Origin: Leptofilum sp050292445
GTDB lineage: Bacteria > Chloroflexota > Anaerolineae > Promineifilales > Promineifilaceae
Reading direction: 5' to 3'
Length of the DNA stretch: 12,614 nucleotides
Assembly: GCA_050292445.1 (NCBI GenBank)
Contig: JBNKLQ010000188.1
Span: 1 to 12,614 of the forward strand
Shown: positions 1 to 6,015 of the stretch, in pieces
How the letters are laid out: every line of letters begins with the position of its first letter
How positions within the stretch are numbered: position 1 is the first letter of the stretch
Position numbers and translations under genes: made by a program
Notes under the pieces: model-generated
Told to the model about the DNA's origin: nothing
Databases searched by the model: none
Seen by the model: the letters and a program-made list of their open reading frames with translations, nothing else

Positions 1-6
1 CCGTAG

Positions 7-32
7 GGATTCTTCGCTTCGCTCAGAATGAC
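7..32. repeat. Short intergenic repeat-like element at the window edge
   Basis: A G+C-poor inverted pair, ATTCT at 9-13 and AGAAT at 25-29, brackets a TCGCTTCGCTC core and is followed by GAC. From memory, the reverse-complement form (CATTCTGAGCGAAGCGAAG) recurs as a dispersed intergenic repeat in many environmental bacterial genomes. Only one copy is present here, so calling it a repeat rests on recognition and not on copies seen in this window. The rest of 33-162 shows no gene and no convincing terminator for the minus-strand gene ending at 163. Confidence 0.4.
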
Positions 33-162
33 AAGCGGTTCATGGTATCTCAGCTCCAGTAAGGTCTTCCGGCTGTGCTGTGGTCAGTGTTGGCGCATGA
101 ATGCGCATCCGTGCCACTTTTTTCGTCGGGTGTGGTGTGCAGGGGGCAAAACGGCTTCCTGT

Positions 163-684
163 TTAAATGATTCTCCTCAATTGCAGTATGCGATGAAGCA
201 GTCGCACCATGCCGTAGACGTAAAGCAGCAATAATAGTCCCATTAGGAAGCCCATCACTTGGATGAAACCGCTACTTGCCCCCCGATTCACGGTAATAAT
301 CGAATTCAAAAAGATGGGCAGGAAAATGGCGAGATACAACATGATCCGTTGATATTTTTTCCGCTTCGATTGATTATCGGTGTAAATTTCTTGGTCTTCG
401 TCAGTAACGGCAATTTGCCGGAAATATTGCCAGCCATTCATCTTGCCCAAATAATCCCAACCGGCATCCTGAAAAATTTGTAGATAGCTGTCCATTTCCT
501 TCCGGTTGGTAAAATAATCGAGCCGGTACACATAATCCTGTGGTTTCCCCTGTTCAAAACTATAATTGCTAGGGAAAGTAACTGACTGGAAGTGCCAGCC
601 ATTTTGCGACATCTCACGCAGCCAGGATTCCTCCTTTTCATCATCCCAAGCCCAGAACCAGTGGAATTTATTCATTGTTGTCAT
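163..684 (-). CDS. DUF2812 domain membrane protein, partner of PadR
   Basis: A 173-residue protein. Residues about 7-95 match the DUF2812 pattern: an aromatic N-terminus (FHWFWAWDDEKEESWL), a 'GWHF' turn, 'YRLDYF' near 53-58 and 'GWQYFRQ' near 84-90. Two hydrophobic helices follow, about 113-131 and 140-160, with a basic C-terminal tail, so it should be an inner-membrane protein with its soluble domain at the N-terminus. The start at 684 is chosen because GGGGG lies 7 bases upstream and the codon is 13 bases past the PadR stop; the reading frame extends to 723 only by overlapping padR. An ATG three codons further in (675) is a weaker alternative. DUF2812 proteins commonly follow PadR regulators in an operon, as here. 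Their biochemical role is unknown; a transport or envelope-stress role is only a guess. GC by eye is lower than in the rest of the window. Confidence 0.85.
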   Translation of the reverse strand: MTTMNKFHWFWAWDDEKEESWLREMSQNGWHFQSVTFPSNYSFEQGKPQDYVYRLDYFTNRKEMDSYLQIFQDAGWDYLGKMNGWQYFRQIAVTDEDQEIYTDNQSKRKKYQRIMLYLAIFLPIFLNSIITVNRGASSGFIQVMGFLMGLLLLLYVYGMVRLLHRILQLRRII

Positions 685-697
685 TGTTAAACCCCCA

Positions 698-1009
698 TTA
701 CCAAACTTTTGTAATTGCCCCATTTTTAACCAATATTTCAGAGCGCCGAATATGTTCCTTCAGCACCTGCTGCCCTTTTTCGGTCAATTCGTAGACTTTG
801 CGACGACCCTCTTCACCAACTTTGGCAATGAGTTGCTCGCTTTCCAGGGTAGAAAATGCGCCATAAAGGGTTCCGGGACCAATCGTGACCGTGTCCTCGC
901 TCAATGTTTTCACTTTTTGCATAACGCCATAACCATGCAGCGGCTCATGCAAAACAAGCAAGATGTAGGCAGTAGATTCAGTGAGTGGTAAGTATTTTTT
1001 CATATTCAT
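698..1009 (-). CDS. PadR family transcriptional regulator
   Basis: A 103-residue winged-helix regulator. It opens with 'YLPLTESTAYILLVL', followed by 'LHGYGVMQKV', the PadR recognition-helix signature 'GPGTLYGAFSTLESEQLI' (residues 44-61, Tyr49 in the conserved position) and the beta-wing 'EGRRKVYELTEKG' (67-79). The length fits the short PadR class, which dimerises through a C-terminal helix (here about 80-98). ATG codons at 1009 and 1003 are both possible and neither has a clear Shine-Dalgarno sequence. It is the first gene of a two-gene operon with the DUF2812 protein. PadR proteins usually repress their own operon and release DNA on binding a hydrophobic ligand; the large palindrome directly upstream supports autoregulation here. 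The ligand cannot be read from the sequence. Confidence 0.92.
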   Translation of the reverse strand: MNMKKYLPLTESTAYILLVLHEPLHGYGVMQKVKTLSEDTVTIGPGTLYGAFSTLESEQLIAKVGEEGRRKVYELTEKGQQVLKEHIRRSEILVKNGAITKVW

Positions 1010-1028
1010 AAAATCTTATATCGCCTCT

Positions 1029-1068
1029 CGATATATCGTGTATCAGTATACTAGCACACGATATATCG
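1029..1068. promoter_or_regulatory. Nested palindromic operator of the PadR operon
   Basis: Two perfect 13-bp arms, CGATATATCGTGT (1029-1041) and ACACGATATATCG (1056-1068), are exact reverse complements. At the exact centre of symmetry (1048.5) sits a second palindrome, AGTATACT (1045-1052). The outer 10 bp of each arm, CGATATATCG, is itself palindromic, and the two copies are 30 bp apart centre to centre, about three helical turns. A degenerate third copy, TTATATCGC, lies at 1016-1024. The element covers the -10 region, most of the spacer and the likely transcription start of the padR promoter, so binding should block RNA polymerase. That PadR itself binds it is inference. Confidence 0.8.
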
Positions 1069-1076
1069 CTTGTCAA
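1045..1076 (-). promoter_or_regulatory. padR-DUF2812 promoter
   Basis: On the minus strand a consensus -35, TTGACA (1076-1071), is followed after 17 bases by TAGTAT (1053-1048, 4 of 6 matches to TATAAT). An overlapping TATACT (1050-1045, 5 of 6) is available at a 20-base spacing. One arm of the operator occupies the spacer and the central palindrome overlaps the -10, as expected for a repressible promoter. Confidence 0.65.
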
Positions 1077-1201
1077 TATACAATTTACTTGTTATGGCGT
1101 GGCCAAACATAGCGAGGACCGTACGAAAAGTAGGGTAACAATCAATTTGAAGGAGATGGCGTATGGCGTAAGTCGGGAGGGGGGAAGCAGGTAATTCCGC
1201 T

Positions 1202-1245
1202 TTGCCCCAGGCCAGATAGAATGAACTCTATCCAGCCTGGAGCAA
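1202..1245. repeat. Imperfect 44-base hairpin (first of three inverted repeats)
   Basis: TTGC (1202-1205) pairs with GCAA (1242-1245), CCAGGC (1207-1212) with GCCTGG (1235-1240), and GATAGA (1215-1220) with TCTATC (1227-1232). One internal one-by-one and one two-by-two mismatch interrupt the stem, and the loop is ATGAAC. No T-run follows on either strand, so it is not a typical intrinsic terminator. It lies in the gene-free stretch 1010-1374, downstream of the minus-strand gene that ends at 1375. Confidence 0.7.
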
Positions 1246-1260
1246 GAAAATCGATCTAGT

Positions 1261-1312
1261 ACAGTTGGGCGCAAATAACTCAACAGAAGATAAAGCGTAT
1301 GCGCCCAACTGT
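1261..1312. repeat. Perfect 13-bp inverted repeat (second of three)
   Basis: ACAGTTGGGCGCA (1261-1273) and TGCGCCCAACTGT (1300-1312) are exact reverse complements separated by 26 bases. The GC-rich arms would form a stable stem in RNA or a cruciform in supercoiled DNA. There is no T-tract. The copy 5' of the loop contains GTTGGGC and the other GCCCAAC. Confidence 0.75.
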
Positions 1313-1314
1313 TT

Positions 1315-1367
1315 AAGTGTTTCGCAGTAATTGTTAACTGTTGGCTTATTTAAGCCGCGAAACACTT
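1315..1367. repeat. Perfect 11-bp inverted repeat enclosing a smaller hairpin (third of three)
   Basis: AAGTGTTTCGC (1315-1325) and GCGAAACACTT (1357-1367) are exact reverse complements. Between them GGCTT-ATTT-AAGCC (1343-1356) forms its own 5-bp hairpin directly stacked on the outer stem, leaving a branch at 1326-1342 that contains GTTAAC. The element ends 7 bases before the stop codon of the minus-strand gene at 1375, so it would be part of that transcript's 3' untranslated region. Confidence 0.7.
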
Positions 1368-1374
1368 GCTTCTT

Positions 1375-3237
1375 CTAGCGAATTACAATTGGCACAAAAA
1401 CAAAATATTCTGCCGCCCCAATGGGGTCAACCGTAGGGGTCGCGACTGGGGTATTCGTCGGCATGGGTGTGTTGGTTGCCGTGGGCGTATTTGTCACGGT
1501 TGGGGTGTTGGTTGCCGTCGCCGTCGACGTATTGGTGGGGGTGGGCGTGGGCGGTGTGCAGCTGCCCAGCGTCATCGAGGCGATGTAGGTGCCCCAACGG
1601 CCGCTTGTTGTCCCCGTATTCTTGCTGTACTCACCCAAATACCAGAAGGTCACCCCATCTGGATCGACGGTCATGCCTGTGTAATCCCCCCAGCGGCGTG
1701 GCATGCTCAGCTCGCCTGAAGTGTAAGTAATTTCACCCGCCTTTAGCTCCGTTTCAGCTTGCAGCGTTCCAGCCGTATCTGTGGATTGTCGTCCAGTAGC
1801 AAAAACGGCAGGGAACATACTACTGCTGGATTTAGTGTAGCCAATCGCCATATCATTGCACCCATTCACAGCTAGGTCAGGAAAGAAACGATACTCACTA
1901 TTGCTGGATAAAACGCCAGACTGCACAACCGAAGCAGTCGCCAGATCGATTTGTGCCCAGCGCACACAGTTGACGGTGCCGCCGCCGGGGTTACAGGCAA
2001 TGGTCATTGTGGTCCAGCCATAGCCATTGCGATATTCAAAGTCGAGCGGACGCCAGTCGCCACCATCTAGCGTGTCAGCACCAGACTGTACGGAAGCAAG
2101 TGGCAACCCAGCGGTTACGCCTGTGGCTGTGTTAAGGTCAATGGTGCCAACGGCCGTAATCGAGTTCGTGCCAAACGGATCGTCCCAGGCCCAAATAGTA
2201 TAATCTGCGCCGTTGTAACCCGTTTCGGTGATGATGTAGTGTGGACCACTGGTGGGCCAGGTGCCCTGGTCCCAGCCATGTAAATTGGCTGGTTGAGGCG
2301 TGTCTTCACTGCCACCCAGATTCTGCATCACAGAGGTGGCCGCCTGGCCGTTATACATCGCCTGTTTGTCAAAAGCCCAGACACGAGAATCCAGAAAAGT
2401 GGCGGTGAACATGTTGCCCCCCATGTAAATGGCATCACGACCAACCCCGGCATGGGGGTAGTCAAAGAAGATTCCGGCATTACCTGTCGCGAAGGAGTAA
2501 ATGTTCCAGCTTCCAGTGGGATCGCCCGTTTGCGAGACGGCAATACAGTAATCGATGCCATCGGCATCAATGGCCAGGATATAGCGGTCAGCCGATTCAT
2601 CGTACAGGGCATTGGGGTCGAAAACGCCCGTGCAGCTGGCATCGGCGCTCATAAAGCTGTCAAAAGTCGTTGGCCCCACCAGGGAGGTTCCTGTTTTGTC
2701 GTAGATTTCAAGAGCAACGTTGGTCACCGCGATGATATGGTTTGGCCCGACAGCCAGTTCTGGGTCTGGGGGAACATTGCCTCCCCCACCGCAGCATTCT
2801 GTGTAATCGATGCTGTCGAAACTGGTACCCACCGTGGGCGAGGATAAACCAGGGCCTGATTGTGCCACCTGAACCTGCGCATCGGGTGCCAAATCAGCAG
2901 ATTCTAAACGCATGGCAGCTTGCTGAACACTGCTGATGATGCCATCGTTTTCAAAAATATCAATTTCGCCCCGATTCCAGCGAGAGAGTTGATTGTTGGG
3001 ATCGAAGACACCTGCTGGGATGTCACGAAGGTTCACCGTTACGGGCACGGATAGCTGTTCAGATGGGACGGGCGTGCCACCGGTATTTCCCGTACCATCA
3101 CCAGGGGCAAAGGATTGGATGGCTTGCTGGCGGGCAACTGATTCCGGCGCTGGCCCCGAGGATTGCCACAGAAGCCAGAGACCAAGGAAGAAAATGAACA
3201 AAAGCGGGATAATACGGGAGGGTTTGCGAAAAAACAT
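1375..3237 (-). CDS. Secreted beta-propeller-like protein with Thr/Pro linker and hydrophobic C-terminus
   Basis: A 620-residue exported protein of unknown function. A basic N-terminus and a hydrophobic helix (about 9-25) form a signal peptide or anchor. Residues 139-545 are rich in Gly, Asp and aromatic residues with the layout of a bladed beta-propeller: 'PPDPELAVGPNHII' opens the domain, then 'YDESADRYILAI' and 'FFPDLAVNG', and 'RWGDYTGMTVDPDG' near the end. I recognise the general BNR/sialidase-like secreted propeller style but no catalytic signature. Residues 561-602 are a Thr/Pro/Asn linker of TNTP-type repeats, and the last 13 residues are AAEYFVFVPIVIR. The start at 3237 is preferred over an in-frame upstream start at 3279 because GGAG lies 6 bases before it and the signal peptide begins there. 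It has its own likely promoter (TATAAT at 3294-3299). Confidence 0.85.
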   Translation of the reverse strand: MFFRKPSRIIPLLFIFFLGLWLLWQSSGPAPESVARQQAIQSFAPGDGTGNTGGTPVPSEQLSVPVTVNLRDIPAGVFDPNNQLSRWNRGEIDIFENDGIISSVQQAAMRLESADLAPDAQVQVAQSGPGLSSPTVGTSFDSIDYTECCGGGGNVPPDPELAVGPNHIIAVTNVALEIYDKTGTSLVGPTTFDSFMSADASCTGVFDPNALYDESADRYILAIDADGIDYCIAVSQTGDPTGSWNIYSFATGNAGIFFDYPHAGVGRDAIYMGGNMFTATFLDSRVWAFDKQAMYNGQAATSVMQNLGGSEDTPQPANLHGWDQGTWPTSGPHYIITETGYNGADYTIWAWDDPFGTNSITAVGTIDLNTATGVTAGLPLASVQSGADTLDGGDWRPLDFEYRNGYGWTTMTIACNPGGGTVNCVRWAQIDLATASVVQSGVLSSNSEYRFFPDLAVNGCNDMAIGYTKSSSSMFPAVFATGRQSTDTAGTLQAETELKAGEITYTSGELSMPRRWGDYTGMTVDPDGVTFWYLGEYSKNTGTTSGRWGTYIASMTLGSCTPPTPTPTNTSTATATNTPTVTNTPTATNTPMPTNTPVATPTVDPIGAAEYFVFVPIVIR

Positions 3238-3293
3238 GAATTTCTCCAAGGGAAGGTTTTGTGCTGTTGTGGGTTTCAAGATAGTGATTTCTA

Positions 3294-3299
3294 ATTATA
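3294..3299 (-). promoter_or_regulatory. Putative -10 element of the secreted propeller gene
   Basis: A perfect TATAAT on the minus strand (3299-3294), 56 bases upstream of the chosen ATG at 3237. No good TTGACA-like -35 lies at 16-19 bases, so the promoter call is tentative. A near-copy of the iterated palindrome (GCGGCCGTT) lies just upstream at 3311-3319. Confidence 0.4.
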
Positions 3300-3394
3300 G
3301 ACCCAAATCAGCGGCCGTTCTTGTACGTTAAGCAACCGAAGTTAAGGAGCCAATTAAGATTAATTAACGGCCTTGGTGAACAATTTCCCGTATC

Positions 3395-3415
3395 CACTTT
3401 TCACTTATCACTTTT
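3395..3415. repeat. Heptanucleotide tandem repeat
   Basis: Three consecutive 7-base units, CACTTTT (3395-3401), CACTTAT (3402-3408) and CACTTTT (3409-3415), followed by a partial degenerate unit TACTC. It lies immediately after the stop codon of the dehydrogenase gene (stop at 3423-3425) in the 185-base intergenic region. Short heptamer tandem repeats of this kind occur in intergenic regions of cyanobacteria and some Chloroflexi (established for the former, memory for the latter). Confidence 0.6.
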
Positions 3416-3422
3416 TACTCCC

Positions 3423-4274
3423 CTACCCTCCCAGCAGGGCAGCCAGCACCTCCGCCAGTTCTGGCGTTTCTTCTGCCTCTTTGAAGTGGCCCAGTCGCTG
3501 GTAAATGTTGGCCGCTGCCTCGTGGAAGCCTGCAGGCTGGCCTACGCCAGCAAAGGTGGCGGCAATTTCGTGCATCTCCCCCTCAAAACGCCACGCCTTG
3601 GCCGTGACGCGGCGCACGCGCTGCTGCGTCTGCACAGCAAAATCGGAGCCGCCGCGTGACCACTGCTCTTCCAGATTGGCGCGCACGCCCATTGCTTCTG
3701 CCCCGGCCAGAATCATGCTCAGCAGGGCCGTGGTGCCTTTGGTGTAAGCAGCAAAGCACATCTTGAGCGCCGAAGCCTGCCCAATTTCGTCGCCGATAAC
3801 GGCCGTTTCCAAAGGCCCCGCCGCAAAAAAGGAAGCGGCCAACTCAGCTTGTTCGCCGGACAAATAGAGCCAGGTGCGCTGCGGCTCCCAGGCCGGGCCA
3901 CCAACAATGCTGCCATCCACAAAGACAACGCCCGCCGCGTCCATCATTTCGGCAATGCGGTTGGCTTTGTAGGGGGCAATGGCATTGGCATCCAGATACA
4001 CGCCGGTAAAACCAGTGGCCAGCACTTCTTCGGCAATGGTTACGGCCGTATGCGGTGGACAAACCGAAACCAGCGCATCACAGGTGGCACACAAATTCGG
4101 CAACGTTTGGGCATCCAGCAGGTTGTGTTCCTGGGCGCGGGCCGCGCTGTGCGCGCTGCGTCCCGCCGAGGCCCAGTAGACGTCAAGCCCACTGCGCTGC
4201 ATCGTCGCGGCTACGGAAATGCCCATCGCGCCTGGGCTGATAATGCCTATTTTTTGAAGCCTTCCTTTTTGCAT
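3423..4274 (-). CDS. NAD(P)-dependent 6PGDH-like dehydrogenase with DUF1932 C-terminal domain
   Basis: A 283-residue soluble oxidoreductase of the beta-hydroxyacid/6-phosphogluconate dehydrogenase superfamily. The Rossmann dinucleotide-binding motif is 'IGIISPGAMG' (residues 9-18). 'SVCPPHTA' (70-77) and 'YLDANAIAP' (93-101) follow the fold, and 'DGSIVGGPAW' (120-129) corresponds to the family's substrate-binding glycine motif. Lys171 in 'ALKMCFAAYTKG' is in the position of the catalytic lysine. The C-terminal helical half, from about 165, looks like DUF1932. The substrate is not predictable. The start at 4274 is chosen because AGGAG sits 6 bases upstream; ATG at 4277 is too close to that site, and TTG at 4289 lies before it. 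The 5' untranslated region probably contains the inverted repeat at 4292-4339. Confidence 0.88.
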   Translation of the reverse strand: MQKGRLQKIGIISPGAMGISVAATMQRSGLDVYWASAGRSAHSAARAQEHNLLDAQTLPNLCATCDALVSVCPPHTAVTIAEEVLATGFTGVYLDANAIAPYKANRIAEMMDAAGVVFVDGSIVGGPAWEPQRTWLYLSGEQAELAASFFAAGPLETAVIGDEIGQASALKMCFAAYTKGTTALLSMILAGAEAMGVRANLEEQWSRGGSDFAVQTQQRVRRVTAKAWRFEGEMHEIAATFAGVGQPAGFHEAAANIYQRLGHFKEAEETPELAEVLAALLGG

Positions 4275-4291
4275 CATTTTCTCCTTCAAAT

Positions 4292-4339
4292 GGGACGCTG
4301 ATTTACCTGATCAGGGCAATCAGGCAAATCAGCGTTCCC
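4292..4339. repeat. Long near-perfect inverted repeat upstream of the dehydrogenase
   Basis: The arm at 4292-4311 and the arm at 4319-4339 are reverse complements over about 20 bases with one mismatch and one bulged T; the loop is 7 bases. No clear T-run follows on either strand. It lies 5 bases from the Shine-Dalgarno sequence of the dehydrogenase gene and 86 bases beyond the stop of the HXXEE gene. It could therefore be a factor-aided terminator, a processing signal or a 5' untranslated-region structure. It could also be a dispersed repeat: the 'AAATCAGCGT' core looks familiar, but only one copy is present here. Confidence 0.7.
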
Positions 4340-4376
4340 TATTTATCGTTTATGTTCTCATCGGCACCAGGCTAAC

Positions 4377-4382
4377 ATTATA
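4377..4382 (-). promoter_or_regulatory. Putative -10 element of the dehydrogenase gene
   Basis: A perfect TATAAT on the minus strand (4382-4377) preceded by GGG, about 100 bases upstream of the ATG at 4274. No convincing -35 is visible. If active, transcription would begin near 4370 and the leader would carry the 4292-4339 hairpin next to the ribosome binding site. Confidence 0.4.
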
Positions 4383-4425
4383 CCCATCGGTGATCCACAT
4401 GGTTTTTGAAACCCACGAAACCGAT

Positions 4426-5013
4426 TCATAACCCTAACGCCGCACTTCCCTGCTGGGTTAGCCTCGTCCTTCTAATCTCCCGCATGGTGATATAAAATCC
4501 ATAGCCAGCCGGAATGAGGGGAATGGCGGCCGTATACATGCCCGAAACATAGTGGAAGGTGCCATCTTCCAAAAAGGGGAAAATGAAGTGCGATAATTCG
4601 GCCATCATCATGGCCACATAAAAGAAGCTGAGAAAGTAGAAACCGATGTGCGTCCGCTTGATAAGCAGAATAGCGCCTGTTATCCAGATGATAGGCCCGA
4701 CAAAAGCGGCCACCGTCAGAAAATTGCGCTCCAGCATGTGAAACCCGGTAATGTCGGTCATAGCCACTTCAAAATCGATGACGTACTCTTCATACACATG
4801 AACCACAAAAAAGAGAATGGTCATCAGGTAAGGAACTATCACTTTTTGGGTATCAATCTGTGTCCTGTAGGTTGTGGCCAACCACAAAATAAAACCGCCC
4901 ACGGAGGCCACTGAAAAGATCACGGCTGGTATCTGTCCCAATAAAACCAGGGCCATACCAATAAAAACAGCGATAAATAGCAGTACAATGGTGAGTGAAA
5001 TTTGTTTGTTCAT
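4426..5013 (-). CDS. HXXEE domain-containing integral membrane protein
   Basis: A 195-residue, mostly hydrophobic protein with about six membrane segments: roughly 7-25, 31-47, 59-73, 98-118, 124-142 and 155-175. The family-naming motif HxxEE is His72-Val-Tyr-Glu75-Glu76 at the end of the third helix. A second conserved-looking histidine lies in 'AELSHFIFPF' (about 138-147), followed by 'YVSGMYTAAIPLIP'. The clustered His/Glu residues in membrane segments suggest metal binding, but the family has no established function. ATG at 5013 has AGGAG 8 bases upstream. The start lies only 29 bases from the terminator hairpin of the preceding gene, leaving little room for an independent promoter, so expression probably depends on read-through. 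Confidence 0.82.
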   Translation of the reverse strand: MNKQISLTIVLLFIAVFIGMALVLLGQIPAVIFSVASVGGFILWLATTYRTQIDTQKVIVPYLMTILFFVVHVYEEYVIDFEVAMTDITGFHMLERNFLTVAAFVGPIIWITGAILLIKRTHIGFYFLSFFYVAMMMAELSHFIFPFLEDGTFHYVSGMYTAAIPLIPAGYGFYITMREIRRTRLTQQGSAALGL

Positions 5014-5032
5014 TTTTGGAACTCCTGGTGGA

Positions 5033-5074
5033 AAACAAAAAAGATTGAGCGATCAGGAGCCTGATCGCTCAATC
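5033..5074 (-). terminator. Intrinsic terminator after the HAF-repeat gene
   Basis: On the minus strand a perfect 15-bp stem (5074-5060 pairing with 5057-5043) with a 2-base central spacer, in practice a small tetraloop, is followed directly by TTTTTTGTTTTC (to 5031). The hairpin begins 13 bases beyond the HAF-repeat stop codon at 5088. Stem length, stability and T-tract make this the clearest terminator in the window. The next gene starts at 5013 within the same short gap, so it may act as an attenuator. Confidence 0.9.
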
Positions 5075-5087
5075 CTGTGATCTCATC

Positions 5088-5978
5088 TTATTGCTCACCG
5101 TAAACAGGCGAAACAATCATCGCATGATGGACCCCGTCGGCACCATCATAGCCGCCCACAACCTGGCCCAGATTGTTGATACCCACGCCAAAGTTAAGGT
5201 CGCTGTTGGGAAAATCAATCGTTGTGAAGCCCGTGTTGTCCAGCACGTATGCGTGGATATTGCCGCCAGCATCAAAATAGGTGCCGCTTATCTCACCGTG
5301 GTTGTTGATGCCCCAGGCCGTGGTGAAGTTGCTGCCGGGAAAATCAATTGTGGTAAAGACACCGTCGTCTAACAGGTAACCATGCGTCCCTGTGCTATCG
5401 GCAAACCAGCCCACAATTTGGCCTTGTTCGTTGATGTCCCAGGCCCGTGAGGCGGTTGATTGGGGCACATCAAAGATGGTGAATTCACCGTCTTCCCAGA
5501 TAAAAGCGTGGCTAACGACGTTGGCATCTCGGTAAATGCCGACCACCTGCCCTTGGTTGTTGATACCGACCGCCCAAGTAAAAATGGTGCCGGGTGGATC
5601 AATGGTAACCAGTGTGCCATCTTTGTATTGCACATACCCATGACGCACATCATTGCCATCCACGTAAAAGCCCACAAAATCCCCTGCATTATTGATGCCA
5701 AAGATGTTTGTCATGACTGCGCCTGGTACATCATAGGCTGTAGCTGTTCCGTTATTTAGTAAAAAGCCATGTTCAAGGCCATCGGGATTTACATACCAGC
5801 CAACGGCCGTACCGTTGTCGCTGATGTCCCAGAGTTCGGTAACAACTGCGCCGGGAAAATCATAAGATTCGTGCTGATAGGTGATCGTCTGGGCCTGCGC
5901 TGGGGCAATGACCACTGCCAAAATGGCGAATAAGAGTGCCAAGGGAATAGCCCAACTGGCTTTTGCTGTAAATTTCAT
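5088..5978 (-). CDS. Secreted HAF-repeat protein
   Basis: A 296-residue exported protein. A signal peptide with a basic start (MKFTAK), a hydrophobic core (about 9-25) and an AQA-Q cleavage site near residue 29 is clear. The rest consists of six tandem units of 42-44 residues starting near 51, 95, 139, 182, 224 and 267. Each follows the pattern 'INNxGQVVGxYxDxxGxxHAFLxxxGxFTTIDFPGS', typical of HAF-family extracellular repeats that fold into a beta-propeller-like or stacked beta structure. No enzyme motif and no C-terminal anchor are seen. ATG at 5978 is chosen over the upstream in-frame codon at 6086 because AGGAG lies 7 bases before it and the signal peptide starts there; the longer form would also run into the pseudogene. 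Function is unknown; a surface or binding role is inference. Confidence 0.87.
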   Translation of the reverse strand: MKFTAKASWAIPLALLFAILAVVIAPAQAQTITYQHESYDFPGAVVTELWDISDNGTAVGWYVNPDGLEHGFLLNNGTATAYDVPGAVMTNIFGINNAGDFVGFYVDGNDVRHGYVQYKDGTLVTIDPPGTIFTWAVGINNQGQVVGIYRDANVVSHAFIWEDGEFTIFDVPQSTASRAWDINEQGQIVGWFADSTGTHGYLLDDGVFTTIDFPGSNFTTAWGINNHGEISGTYFDAGGNIHAYVLDNTGFTTIDFPNSDLNFGVGINNLGQVVGGYDGADGVHHAMIVSPVYGEQ

Positions 5979-6015
5979 TTGATGTCTCCTTTTCGTAAGC
6001 TTGAAGTGTATTTGT

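Noticed and set aside
1150..1191. Plus-strand AAGGAG followed by ATG
   Set aside because: Encodes only 12 residues before a stop, and the spacing between AAGGAG and ATG is too short.
1092..1283. 63-residue minus-strand reading frame in the gene-free stretch
   Set aside because: No ribosome binding site, no recognisable pattern, and it runs through two of the inverted repeats.
1261..1312. Integron attC site: the arms contain GTTGGGC and GCCCAAC, matching the GTTRRRY and RYYYAAC core-site consensus
   Set aside because: The order is reversed (GTTGGGC comes first on either strand), whereas attC needs RYYYAAC ... GTTRRRY; no L-box pair, cassette or integrase is visible.
2293..2847. 184-residue plus-strand reading frame
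   Set aside because: Lies wholly antisense to the secreted propeller gene, whose protein has clear domain and signal-peptide structure.
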